A stretch of DNA of 64,000 nucleotides from contig NZ_JARJHU010000009.1 in NCBI RefSeq assembly GCF_029269825.1, positions 601-64,600 on the forward strand, in the 5' to 3' direction. This document shows positions 16,624 to 25,612 of this stretch, piece by piece. Made by a program: the position numbers and the translations under genes. Under the pieces are notes generated by a model, which had not been told where the DNA came from, did not search any database, and was given only the letters and a program-made list of their open reading frames with translations. How positions within the stretch are numbered: the first letter of the stretch is position 1; the number at the start of each line of letters is the position of its first letter. This DNA comes from Pedobacter sp. JY14-1 (GTDB lineage Bacteria > Bacteroidota > Bacteroidia > Sphingobacteriales > Sphingobacteriaceae).

Positions 16624-17733
16624 ATGGAAATCATAGCTACTACAAAGCCGCATTACCCGATATTAGATGGATTACGAGGTGTCGCAGCCATCATCGTTGT
16701 AACATTTCACCTGACTGAGCCGCTGGGGACCGGGCACCTGGATATTTTGGTCAATCATGGCTATCTGGCGGTTGACTTTTTCTTTCTGTTGTCTGGCTTT
16801 GTGATTGGCTATGCTTATGATGACCGCTGGCATAAGATGACTGCCGGTACTTTCCTTAAACGCAGGATCGAACGGCTTCAACCTATGGTGATATTAGGAA
16901 TGACCCTTGGCGCAATCGGGTTCTATTTCACAGATTCAACGATCTGGCCACTCATTCATACTATCCCTCTTTGGAAAATGTTGCTGGTGATGCTCATCGG
17001 CTATACTATTCTGCCTGTTCCGCTATCATTGGATATACGAGGCTGGGAAGAAATGCATCCGCTTAACAGCGTTGGCTGGTCCTTGTTCTTTGAATATGTA
17101 GCCAATATACTGTATGCTATTGGTGTCAGAAAATTCTCTAAAAAAGCGTTGGGTATTTTGGTGTTGGTTGCGGCAATCGCATTGGCTCATATGGCCATTA
17201 CGAGCCCTAATGGAGATGTAAGCGGAGGTTGGACGTTAAACATGGAACAGGTACGTATAGGGATCACCCGGACAATGTATCCATTCTTTGCAGGTCTGCT
17301 GCTTTCAAGAATAGCTAAACCCACACGTATTCGTCATGCTTTTTTTTGGTGCAGTATTTTGATCGCTGTTGTCTTATATATGCCGCGCATAGGTGGGGCT
17401 GAGCATGTCTGGATGAACGGGATTTATGAATCTGTGTGCATCATCATTGTTTTTCCATTGATTGTTTATCTTGGTGCCAGTGGTGTAGTACATTCCCAGA
17501 CGGAATATAAGGTCTGCAAATTCCTGGGTGATATATCCTATCCGCTTTACCTGGTACATTATCCTCTGGTGTATTTTTACGTGGCCTGGATCAGCAACCA
17601 CAAGGGCATGACCATCGTGCAGGCCTGGCCTTATGCATTGCTGATATTGGCAGGTAGTATCATTCTGGCTTACGTCAGTCTGAAGTGGTATGATGAGCCT
17701 GTTCGTAAATGGATGAGGAAAAAGCTCGGATAA
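16624..17733 (+). CDS. Acyltransferase 3 family membrane protein (OafA/YrhL-like)
   Basis: 369 residues with about ten transmembrane helices. The family motif begins at the N-terminus: YPILDGLRGVAAIIVVTFHLTE, with the catalytic His, then VDFFFLLSGFVIGYAYDDRW and FLKRRIERLQPM. The final part has ISYPLYLVHYPLVYFY. Such proteins move acetyl or other acyl groups from cytoplasmic donors onto periplasmic sugars or peptidoglycan. Pairing with the GH26-like gene suggests modification of a secreted polysaccharide. Confidence 0.92.
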   Translation: MEIIATTKPHYPILDGLRGVAAIIVVTFHLTEPLGTGHLDILVNHGYLAVDFFFLLSGFVIGYAYDDRWHKMTAGTFLKRRIERLQPMVILGMTLGAIGFYFTDSTIWPLIHTIPLWKMLLVMLIGYTILPVPLSLDIRGWEEMHPLNSVGWSLFFEYVANILYAIGVRKFSKKALGILVLVAAIALAHMAITSPNGDVSGGWTLNMEQVRIGITRTMYPFFAGLLLSRIAKPTRIRHAFFWCSILIAVVLYMPRIGGAEHVWMNGIYESVCIIIVFPLIVYLGASGVVHSQTEYKVCKFLGDISYPLYLVHYPLVYFYVAWISNHKGMTIVQAWPYALLILAGSIILAYVSLKWYDEPVRKWMRKKLG

Positions 17734-17738
17734 GCATG

Positions 17739-18356
17739 TTAAGCGGGGACGTGCGAATTTAGCGAAAGGAGTACTTCGCCTAAATGGCGGTTATAATCCT
17801 TATAATAGCCGTCCAGGCGTTCTCTTGTCGCATTTTTTTCCAGATCGTGGAAATGGAACCCTGGAATTCTGCTCATGCCGACAAACTGATTCATCTTATG
17901 AAAGCCGAATAATACACCATCGTCGACCGACTTCTGGTCGAAGAATTCGCCAGGCAGCGTAAATGCCGTATCTGGCGCATTCCAGGTGGTGGTTACCATA
18001 TATTTTTTAGATTGCATTAAGCCTCCTGTTCCGTAATTAACTTCAGGATCTCTCCTGCTTCTCCCGTCGCTCGCGTAAATGCCGTTCTGATGGCCTGCAG
18101 AAAAAACTTCATCTATATACTTTTTCAAGCGGTTGGGTAACTGAAACCACCAAATAGGTGTATGGTATACGACAATATCTGCCCATTTGAAATTTTCTAC
18201 TTCGGCCAATGCGTCGAAATCGTCATTTATGTTAGTAACGCGGAATTGAAATCCATTTTTACTCAGGAAAGATGTCGTCCAGTTTGTTAGCGTATTGTTG
18301 AACGTGCCGCCTGAATGGGCGAAGGCCTGACCTCCATTAATGATAAATACCTTCAT
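17739..18356 (-). CDS. NAD(P)H:quinone oxidoreductase, MdaB-like
   Basis: 205 residues with a flavodoxin-like fold: MKVFIINGGQAFAHSGGTFNNTL at the start, ADIVVYHTPIWWFQLPNRLKKYIDEVFSAGHQNGIYASDGRSR, and a FAD-binding GGLMQSKKYMVTTTWNAP. MdaB proteins reduce quinones by two electrons and protect from oxidative stress. The gene is divergent from a LysR regulator with two palindromes between them, a typical inducible defence pair. Confidence 0.9.
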   Translation of the reverse strand: MKVFIINGGQAFAHSGGTFNNTLTNWTTSFLSKNGFQFRVTNINDDFDALAEVENFKWADIVVYHTPIWWFQLPNRLKKYIDEVFSAGHQNGIYASDGRSRRDPEVNYGTGGLMQSKKYMVTTTWNAPDTAFTLPGEFFDQKSVDDGVLFGFHKMNQFVGMSRIPGFHFHDLEKNATRERLDGYYKDYNRHLGEVLLSLNSHVPA

Positions 18357-18376
18357 TTTTTTATAATTTAAATTAT

Positions 18377-18452
18377 TGATACTGCAAATTTCTATCAGAT
18401 ATTTATATTATCAAAACAACTTAAATTGTATATTTGTATCATAATAATGATA
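18377..18452. promoter_or_regulatory. LysR-type operators between mdaB-like and lysR genes
   Basis: Two inverted repeats share the half-site TGATA/TATCA. The first is TGATA-N11-TATCA at 18377-18397, 20 bases before the mdaB-like ATG; the second is TATCATAATAATGATA at 18437-18452, next to a TATATTTG -7 box (18429-18436) and 3 bases before the LysR ATG. This fits binding by the LysR protein with autorepression. Confidence 0.62.
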
Positions 18453-18454
18453 GT

Positions 18455-19369
18455 ATGAAATGGAATTTAGAATGGCTTAGAACGTTTAAAGCAATCTATG
18501 AAACCGGCACGCTGTCTGCGGCAGCACAGGAATTATTTATTTCTCAACCAGGTGTAAGTCTGCATTTGAATTCACTGGAAGCGTTTACAGGATATAAATT
18601 GTTTGATCGATCAGCTCGGAAAATGGTGCCAACTGAAAAAGGAAAACTCTTATATAACTACATACTGGAACCTTTAAAGAAACTGGAAACCGGTGAGCAG
18701 CATTTTCATAAGCGTTCGCAGGAGGAAAGAGTGACTATCAGTGTAGGGATGTGTTTCGAAACTTTTCAATACACTCTGGAGGAACATATTTCAAGTTTAC
18801 CTTTTAATCTTATCATTAAATTTGGTGAATATCCCCAAATGCAGCATGATCTTGATCATGGTCTGCTGGATCTGATTATCACGCCTCAAAGAGGAGATCA
18901 GCAGAATTTGGTATACCGGCCGTTCTCTAAAGAAAGAATAGTATTGGTTGCGGGCAGTAAAACCAACACGCTGGAATTAGAAAACCTGCTGCATGCACGT
19001 AAAATAAAGGAGGCTGCTCATTTGCTGAAGCAGCAACTCTGGTATAGTACAGCTGCCGATATGGACCACCTCAGAAACTTCTGGAAAAAACATTTTGGTG
19101 AACATCCTGATTTTAGCCCTAACTTCATTGTTCCTAATATCAGTTCAATTATTCGCTGTCTCGGTGATGGAGTGGGGTTTTCAATAGTTCCGGATTTTCT
19201 TTGTGCTGAAGCCATGGCTTCGGGCAAGATAAAGCAAGTATGGGAAGGTAGTAACCCGCTTGAAAATATACTTTACTTCGGAACAAGAAAGAAAACCATG
19301 TATAAAGAGGAAATCGTACAACTTGAGGGATTGCTGGAAAAGAAATGGGATTTGGTTTCGCAAAAATAA
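18455..19369 (+). CDS. LysR-family transcriptional regulator
   Basis: 304 residues from ATG 18455; an upstream in-frame ATG at 18434 would lie inside the -7 box and is rejected. The N-terminal winged helix (MKWNLEWLRTFKAIYETGTLSAAAQELFISQPGVSLHLNSLEAFTGYKLFDRSARKMVPTEKG) is followed by a LysR substrate-binding domain. It probably controls the divergent quinone oxidoreductase; the inducer is unknown but likely a quinone or oxidant. Confidence 0.92.
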   Translation: MKWNLEWLRTFKAIYETGTLSAAAQELFISQPGVSLHLNSLEAFTGYKLFDRSARKMVPTEKGKLLYNYILEPLKKLETGEQHFHKRSQEERVTISVGMCFETFQYTLEEHISSLPFNLIIKFGEYPQMQHDLDHGLLDLIITPQRGDQQNLVYRPFSKERIVLVAGSKTNTLELENLLHARKIKEAAHLLKQQLWYSTAADMDHLRNFWKKHFGEHPDFSPNFIVPNISSIIRCLGDGVGFSIVPDFLCAEAMASGKIKQVWEGSNPLENILYFGTRKKTMYKEEIVQLEGLLEKKWDLVSQK

Positions 19370-19413
19370 TAGACAAAAAATGTTAGATTACAGGAGAAAT
19401 TAATCTGTTTGAT

Positions 19414-19764
19414 ATGGATAATTCAAGAGTTTACAAAATGTCCTTTGCGAGTGTTTATCCGCATTATATAAAAAAGGCTGAGAAAAAAGGCCGTACAAAA
19501 GCTGAGGTTGATGACATCATTTTTTGGCTGACAGGTTATGATGAACAGACCTTACAAAAGCATATTGAGCATAAAACGGATTTTGAGACCTTTTTTAATC
19601 AGGCTCCTCAGCTGAATCCAAATAGTTCGAAGATCACTGGTGTGATCTGTGGTTATCGTATAGAGGAAATAGAAGATGAACTGATGCGGAAGGTTCGTTA
19701 TCTGGATAAACTGATAGATGAGCTGGCCAAGGGAAAGACAATGGAAAAGATTTTAAGAAAATAA
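19414..19764 (+). CDS. DUF2200 family protein
   Basis: 116 residues matching the DUF2200 pattern: [98 protein letters not shown]. The family is small, soluble and of unknown function, widespread in many phyla. It ends exactly at a strong bidirectional terminator. Confidence 0.9.
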   Translation: MDNSRVYKMSFASVYPHYIKKAEKKGRTKAEVDDIIFWLTGYDEQTLQKHIEHKTDFETFFNQAPQLNPNSSKITGVICGYRIEEIEDELMRKVRYLDKLIDELAKGKTMEKILRK

Positions 19765-19798
19765 AAAAAAGCCCCGGATGTATCCGGGGCTTTTTTTT
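19764..19798. terminator. Bidirectional terminator between DUF2200 and aldolase genes
   Basis: An A8 run, GCCCCGGAT, a 2-base loop, ATCCGGGGC and a T8 run form a symmetric hairpin that works for both convergent genes. Confidence 0.95.
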
Positions 19799-19819
19799 AT
19801 TATGTCAGTCCTGCTGAAT

Positions 19820-20485
19820 TTATTTAGCGGCTTCTGCTGCTTTCTTATGGTCGGCAAGGAATTGCGCCAGGCCTGTGTCTGTTAATGGGTGCTTCAGTAA
19901 TGCTGTGATTGCTGAAAGTGGTCCTGTAATTACATCTGCGCCTATCTTGGCACAGTTTACGATATGAAGCGGCCCGCGAATGGATGCAGCCAGGATCTCT
20001 GTTTTGTATTGATAATTATCAAAAATGATCCTGATATCTTCAATTAATTGTAGACCATCTGTAGAAATATCGTCCAAACGACCGAGGAAGGGAGATACGT
20101 AGCTTGCGCCTGCTTTTGCTGCCAGTAAAGCCTGTCCCGGAGAAAAGATAAGTGTACAGTTTGTTCTTATCCCTTTTGAGGTAAGATATTTAATCGCTTT
20201 AACACCGTCCTTGATCATGGGAATCTTTACAACGATCTTAGGATCTAAAGCAGCAAGGGCTTCACCTTCTCTGATCATTTCTTCATATGTAGTAGAAATG
20301 ACCTCTGCACTTACATTGTCATCTACGATCGCACAGATGGCCTTGTAGTGGTTAAGTACATTTTGTTCTCCTGTGATGCCTTCTTTGGCCATCAGGCTCG
20401 GATTGGTGGTTACACCATCAAGTACACCTAAATCCTGCGCTTCTTTTATCTGGTCGAGGTTTGCAGTGTCAATGAAGAATTTCAT
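19820..20485 (-). CDS. fsa: Transaldolase/fructose-6-phosphate aldolase family
   Basis: 221 residues, the short TalC/Fsa type. MKFFIDTANLDQIKEAQDLGVLDGVTTNPSLMAKEG is the family start, VVKIPMIKDGVKAIKYL carries the Schiff-base Lys, and SPFLGRLDDISTDG the phosphate-site strand. These enzymes transfer or release dihydroxyacetone; in Bacteroidota the protein is often annotated as transaldolase and can serve the pentose-phosphate pathway. Which activity dominates cannot be read from motifs. It has its own transcription unit. Confidence 0.92.
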   Translation of the reverse strand: MKFFIDTANLDQIKEAQDLGVLDGVTTNPSLMAKEGITGEQNVLNHYKAICAIVDDNVSAEVISTTYEEMIREGEALAALDPKIVVKIPMIKDGVKAIKYLTSKGIRTNCTLIFSPGQALLAAKAGASYVSPFLGRLDDISTDGLQLIEDIRIIFDNYQYKTEILAASIRGPLHIVNCAKIGADVITGPLSAITALLKHPLTDTGLAQFLADHKKAAEAAK

Positions 20486-20620
20486 ATCTGTTTTATGTTT
20501 TAATTTATTGGTTAAAGTTCAAACGATACTGCTGGTACCGCTACGTCACGAAATTAAGGATTTTAGACGGTAAGTCCTTTAAGAAACCGGAATAATAAAA
20601 GGAATGAGCTGCCAGAGTTT

Positions 20621-20726
20621 AAAAAAAGGGCAAGCACCTCTTATCGCATCGCTACAACCTTCTACCCTTGCTGTGTTCCCACCCTGGGGGAGTTCAAAGG
20701 GAGCTGATCGTAAAAGACTTGCCCGG
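20621..20726 (-). ncRNA. ffs: Signal recognition particle RNA (small bacterial type)
   Basis: On the minus strand the ends GGGCAAG and CTTGCCC pair, and the central helix holds the conserved SRP apical domain: CTCCCCCAGG, a GGAA tetraloop, then AGCAAGGGTAG. The size, about 100 bases, fits 4.5S-type RNA. An A7 tract at 20621-20627 gives a U tract at the 3' end. A -33/-7 promoter lies directly upstream. Exact ends are estimates. Confidence 0.92.
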
Positions 20727-20728
20727 CG

Positions 20729-20758
20729 CAAATGTAGGAAAAGACATCAATTTACAAA
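20729..20758 (-). promoter_or_regulatory. Promoter of the SRP RNA
   Basis: Read on the minus strand, TTTG (20758-20755), an 18-base spacer and TACATTTG (20736-20729) match the Bacteroidota consensus, and would start the RNA within a few bases of its predicted 5' end. Confidence 0.75.
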
Positions 20759-21097
20759 AACTTAAATAGGTTTTATTTGGCTTTTTTTGCTATTTTTAAA
20801 TTAAAGAGTTGGTGCTAAGAACTTTGGAGCATCTGTGGTTTTATTCATGGACAGCAGATTTTGCAGAATGCCTATTAAGAGATAATTATTTGTCAGTTAA
20901 AATGATTCTAAATAGCGGCGTTGTGAATGTCATAATTTTAGCCTTCTATGCTTGTTAATATGGCAATTATGCATGGTATATTTTGGAAACTGCAGCCCAA
21001 TTTGGAAAAAATATGAAAATATTATAATTCGTCGATTTTTTCTCGTATCTTAGTGTCGTAAATACACTATACCAAAACTAAATATTTAAACGGACTT
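20759..21097. other. Gap before gltB with inverted repeat
   Basis: This 339-base AT-rich stretch holds no credible gene. Near its right end TAGTGT-N7-ACACTA (21051-21069) is a perfect inverted repeat 28 bases before the gltB start, and TTTTGGAAA/TTTGGAAAA repeats lie at 20981 and 21001. These may be regulator sites for the glutamate synthase operon. No certain -33/-7 promoter was identified. Confidence 0.45.
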
Positions 21098-24000
21098 ATG
21101 GAACAATCACAAGATAACCAAGGGTTATATGATCAGCGTTTTGAGCATGATGCTTGTGGTATTGGCTTTGTTGCCCACATAAAAGGCAGAAAGTCACAGC
21201 AGATCATCTCGGATGCGATAACCATTCTTGAAAATCTTGATCACCGGGGGGCAGTTGGCGCCGAAATCAATACGGGAGATGGTGCCGGTATTATGATTCA
21301 GATACCACATGAATTCTTCTATGATGAATGTCTGAAGATCGGGTTCAGCCTGAATGAATCCGGAGACTACGGCGTTGGAATGCTTTTTCTACCCAAAGAT
21401 GTGAAAGCAAGAGAGGAGTGCAGGGAAATTATTTATCGTGCAGCAGAGAAGCTGGAACTTGAGATTCTGGGTTTCAGAAAGGTGCTTACCAATACACAAG
21501 GTATTGGTGATATGGCTTTGTCTGTGGAGCCAGAGATGGAGCAGGTTTTTGTAGCAAGACCTCACTCGGTGGCTTTGGGAGCTGATTTCGAGCGTAAACT
21601 GTATGTTTTTAAAAACTATCTGATTAAAACAATAAACAACACTGTCAAGGGGATAAATGGTGAATTTTATATTGCGTCGTTTTCTTCAAGGACTATTGTT
21701 TATAAAGGGCAGCTTACCTCTTTGCAGGTGAGAAGTTATTTTACTGAGCTTAGTGACAAACGTGTCGTTTCGGCTTTCGGTCTGGTGCATTCACGTTTTG
21801 CAACCAATACGTTTCCATCATGGCGGCTTGCACAGCCTTTCCGTTATATTGCGCACAACGGCGAGATCAACACACTGCAGGGTAACCTGAACTGGTTCCG
21901 CGCCAGTGTAAAGTCATTTGCCTCGTCCTATTTTACTCCTCAGGAACTCGATATCCTGTTGCCTGTGATTGATGAGACCAATTCTGACTCAGGATGTCTG
22001 GATAATGTGGTGGAATTGCTCATGCATTCCGGCCGCTCACTGCCACACGTGATGATGATGCTGATCCCCGAAGCATGGGACGGCAATGAGGATATGGACG
22101 AAGTAAAGAAAGCGTTCTATCAGTTCCACGCAACTTTAATGGAGCCCTGGGATGGTCCTGCAGCGGTTTCGTTTACAGATGGAAACATCATCGGCGCTAC
22201 ACTGGATAGGAATGGTTTACGTCCGCAACGGTACGCAATTACAGAAGATGATCGTGTGATCATGGCCTCAGAAGCGGGTGCTCTTGTATTGGACCAATCC
22301 AGGATTATTGAAAAAGGACGTCTGACTCCAGGAAAGATGTTTGTGGTGGATATGGAACAGGGCAGGATCATCAGTGACGAAGAAATAAAAAAACAAGTTT
22401 GCGGAAGCAAGCCTTACGGTGACTGGATCAATAAGTACGCAATCAGGCTTGAGGAGTTACCGGAGCCAAGGCTGGTATTCAGCAACCTCTCAGAAGAATC
22501 TATCTTCAGATATCAGCAGGTATTTGGCTATACCAGGGAAGATGTGGATCTTTTACTGAAGCCTATGGCGCAGGAAGGCAAAGAGGCTATCGGTTCTATG
22601 GGTACAGATATTCCGTTAGCGGTGCTTTCACAAAAGCCTCAACACCTGGCTTCTTATTTTAAGCAGCTGTTTGCACAGGTAACTAACCCGCCTATAGATC
22701 CGATCAGGGAAAAGGTGGTCATGAGCCTGGCAGGTTTCATGGGCAATAACGGGAACATTCTTGAGGAGGACCCAATGCAGTGCCACTGCGTGGGGATCAA
22801 ACATCCGGTATTAACGAATATGGAACTGGAGAAGCTAAGAAGTATAGATACAGGTGTATTCCAATCGAAAACCTTGCAAAGTTATTTCAGGGCCGATGGA
22901 AAACCTGGCTCCTTAGAGCGGGGTCTGGACAGGCTTTGCCGTTATGCAGTTGATGCAGTTGAAGACGGATTTCAGGTGATTATTCTTTCTGACCGCGCTC
23001 TGGATTCTGAACATGCGGCCATTCCGTCATTATTGGCTGTATCTGCAGTTCATCATCATTTAATCCGTAAAGGCCATCGTGGTGCAGTAGGTATTGTTGT
23101 GGAGGCGGGTGACGCATGGGAAGTACATCACTTTGCAACATTGATCGGCTTTGGTGCAACTGCGGTGAACCCTTATCTGGCGCTTGAAACCATTACGGGT
23201 TTTGAAAAGGAGTTGGAAATGACTCCTGAGAAGATGATCAAGAATTATATTTATGCGATCAATAGCGGTTTATTAAAGATATTCTCCAAGATGGGCATTT
23301 CTACCTTGCAGTCTTATCACGGTGCGCAGATTTTTGAAATACTGGGTATCAATAAGGCTGTGGTAGACAAGTATTTTACTGGTGCGGTTTCACGTATCGG
23401 TGGGCTGGGCCTTGATGAGATTGCAAAAGAGACCCTTATTAAACATAACCGTATCTTTAAGCTGGCTAACCGTCCGGATGCTATCTTACCTACGGGAGGA
23501 AACTATAAGTGGAAACGTAAGGGTGAACAGCATTTATTCAATCCCCAGACTATCCATTTGCTGCAGAATTCCACACGCAGAAATGATTATACTATATATA
23601 AGCAATATGCAAAGCTGGTTAATGACCAGACGACGCAGGCTTATACCATAAGAGGCTTGTTTGATTTTAAATACACCCGACCTTCTGTACCATTAAGTGA
23701 AGTTGAGCCAATAGAAAGCATTATGAAGCGTTTCGCAACCGGTGCGATGTCTTTTGGTTCAATCTCTCATGAAGCACATTCCACACTGGCTATTGCGATG
23801 AACCGAATTGGCGGAAAGAGTAATACCGGAGAGGGTGGTGAAGATGAACTGCGTTATGAACTGCTTCCAAATGGCGATTCCATGCGTTCATCTATTAAGC
23901 AGATAGCGTCTGCACGCTTTGGTGTGACCAGTTATTATCTGACCAATGCAGATGAATTGCAGATTAAGATGGCTCAGGGCGCAAAGCCAGGAGAGGGTGG

Positions 24001-25609
24001 TCAATTACCGGGTCATAAGGTAGATGAGTGGATTGCAAAGGTCCGTCACTCTACCCCGGGTGTTGGTTTAATTTCTCCTCCTCCGCACCACGATATTTAT
24101 TCTATCGAGGATTTAGCTCAGCTGATCTTCGATCTGAAAAACGCGAACCGGGCAGCAAGGATCAATGTAAAACTCGTTTCCAAAGCCGGAGTAGGTACAA
24201 TTTCTGCGGGTGTGGCTAAAGCTCATGCCGATGTGATCCTGATCTCAGGATTTGACGGCGGAACTGGTGCCTCTCCTTTGACTTCTATACAACACGCAGG
24301 TCTTCCCTGGGAACTTGGCCTTGCCGAAGCTCATCAGACACTTGTAAAAAACAGATTGAGAAGCAGGGTAGTATTACAAACAGATGGTCAGTTAAAAACC
24401 GGCCGGGACATTGCGATTGCTACTTTGCTGGGTGCTGAGGAGTGGGGTGTAGCTACTGCTGCGCTGGTAACTGCAGGATGTATCATGATGCGCAAATGCC
24501 ATTTGAACACATGTCCTGTTGGTGTAGCTACCCAGGATCCCAACTTAAGAAAACTATTTACCGGTGAACCTGATCATGTCGTGAACCTCTTCCGTTTCCT
24601 CGCTGAGGAATTGAGGGAGATCATGGCTGAACTGGGCTTCAGGACTGTAAATGAAATGGTTGGACAGGCGGACCTGCTGACTGTGCGTAATATCGACGAG
24701 ACGGAATGGAAGCAAAAGGATCTGGATTTTTCAAAAATCCTTTTCAAAGCTCCAGATAACGGCCTTAGTCTGTACAATACAGAGGTGCAAGACCATGGTC
24801 TTAACGAAATACTTGACCATGAGTTGGTGAAAGCCGCACGTCCTGCACTGGAATCTAAAGAACCGGTATATTGTGAATTTGAAGTGAAAAATACGAACCG
24901 TTCTATTGGTACGATGTTGTCTAATGAAGTTTCTAAGGTTTACAAGAGCCAGGGCTTACCACAGGATACGATCAATTTCAAATTTAAAGGATCTGCAGGA
25001 CAAAGTTTTGGTGCATTTGCTACCAAAGGAATTTCACTGCAACTGGAAGGAGAAGGTAATGATTATGTAGGAAAAGGACTTTCCGGTGCACGGTTGTCTA
25101 TCTACCCATTCCCGGAAGTAAAATATGTACCTGAGCAAAATATCATCATCGGTAATGTTGCCTTATACGGTGCCACTTCAGGAGAGTTGTTCGTAAGAGG
25201 ACAAGCAGGCGAGCGTTTTGCGGTACGAAATTCAGGTGCAACGGCTGTTGTTGAAGGATTGGGTGACCATGGTTGTGAATATATGACGGGGGGAGAAGTG
25301 CTGGTGATTGGTGATACGGGAAGCAATTTCGCGGCCGGTATGAGCGGTGGTGTAGCCTGGGTATATGATGTAAAAGGTGAATTTGCGGGTAAATGTAATA
25401 AGGAAATGGTTGATCTTGATCCGCTTGATGAACAGGATGAGTTGCGGATCAATCACTTATTAAAGCTACACGTTCAGCTCACGGACAGCAACATTGCCAA
25501 GTTCTTACTCAGCGACTGGGCAACTCAGTCTGCACATTTTATCAAGGTATTCCCTAAAGAATACAAAGCAGTATTAATGAACAAAACCAACAAACTTACG
25601 ATATCTTAA
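21098..25609 (+). CDS. gltB: Glutamate synthase large subunit (GOGAT alpha)
   Basis: 1503 residues, the full family length. A short propeptide precedes Cys20 (HDACGIGFVAHIKG), the N-terminal nucleophile of the class II amidotransferase that frees ammonia from glutamine. The central region leads to the FMN domain (GEGGEDELRYELLPNGDSMRSSIKQIASARFGV, KPGEGGQLPGHKV, SGFDGGTGASPLTS), the 3Fe-4S cluster CIMMRKCHLNTCPVGVA, and the C-terminal beta-helix GXGXG domain. It makes two glutamates from glutamine and 2-oxoglutarate together with GltD, encoded 3 bases downstream. Confidence 0.98.
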   Translation: MEQSQDNQGLYDQRFEHDACGIGFVAHIKGRKSQQIISDAITILENLDHRGAVGAEINTGDGAGIMIQIPHEFFYDECLKIGFSLNESGDYGVGMLFLPKDVKAREECREIIYRAAEKLELEILGFRKVLTNTQGIGDMALSVEPEMEQVFVARPHSVALGADFERKLYVFKNYLIKTINNTVKGINGEFYIASFSSRTIVYKGQLTSLQVRSYFTELSDKRVVSAFGLVHSRFATNTFPSWRLAQPFRYIAHNGEINTLQGNLNWFRASVKSFASSYFTPQELDILLPVIDETNSDSGCLDNVVELLMHSGRSLPHVMMMLIPEAWDGNEDMDEVKKAFYQFHATLMEPWDGPAAVSFTDGNIIGATLDRNGLRPQRYAITEDDRVIMASEAGALVLDQSRIIEKGRLTPGKMFVVDMEQGRIISDEEIKKQVCGSKPYGDWINKYAIRLEELPEPRLVFSNLSEESIFRYQQVFGYTREDVDLLLKPMAQEGKEAIGSMGTDIPLAVLSQKPQHLASYFKQLFAQVTNPPIDPIREKVVMSLAGFMGNNGNILEEDPMQCHCVGIKHPVLTNMELEKLRSIDTGVFQSKTLQSYFRADGKPGSLERGLDRLCRYAVDAVEDGFQVIILSDRALDSEHAAIPSLLAVSAVHHHLIRKGHRGAVGIVVEAGDAWEVHHFATLIGFGATAVNPYLALETITGFEKELEMTPEKMIKNYIYAINSGLLKIFSKMGISTLQSYHGAQIFEILGINKAVVDKYFTGAVSRIGGLGLDEIAKETLIKHNRIFKLANRPDAILPTGGNYKWKRKGEQHLFNPQTIHLLQNSTRRNDYTIYKQYAKLVNDQTTQAYTIRGLFDFKYTRPSVPLSEVEPIESIMKRFATGAMSFGSISHEAHSTLAIAMNRIGGKSNTGEGGEDELRYELLPNGDSMRSSIKQIASARFGVTSYYLTNADELQIKMAQGAKPGEGGQLPGHKVDEWIAKVRHSTPGVGLISPPPHHDIYSIEDLAQLIFDLKNANRAARINVKLVSKAGVGTISAGVAKAHADVILISGFDGGTGASPLTSIQHAGLPWELGLAEAHQTLVKNRLRSRVVLQTDGQLKTGRDIAIATLLGAEEWGVATAALVTAGCIMMRKCHLNTCPVGVATQDPNLRKLFTGEPDHVVNLFRFLAEELREIMAELGFRTVNEMVGQADLLTVRNIDETEWKQKDLDFSKILFKAPDNGLSLYNTEVQDHGLNEILDHELVKAARPALESKEPVYCEFEVKNTNRSIGTMLSNEVSKVYKSQGLPQDTINFKFKGSAGQSFGAFATKGISLQLEGEGNDYVGKGLSGARLSIYPFPEVKYVPEQNIIIGNVALYGATSGELFVRGQAGERFAVRNSGATAVVEGLGDHGCEYMTGGEVLVIGDTGSNFAAGMSGGVAWVYDVKGEFAGKCNKEMVDLDPLDEQDELRINHLLKLHVQLTDSNIAKFLLSDWATQSAHFIKVFPKEYKAVLMNKTNKLTIS

Positions 25610-25612
25610 GCC

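Noticed and set aside
15414-19800. Genomic island integrated at tRNA-Lys
   Set aside because: I found no second copy of the tRNA 3' end, no integrase and no mobility gene; the AT-richness alone is not enough.
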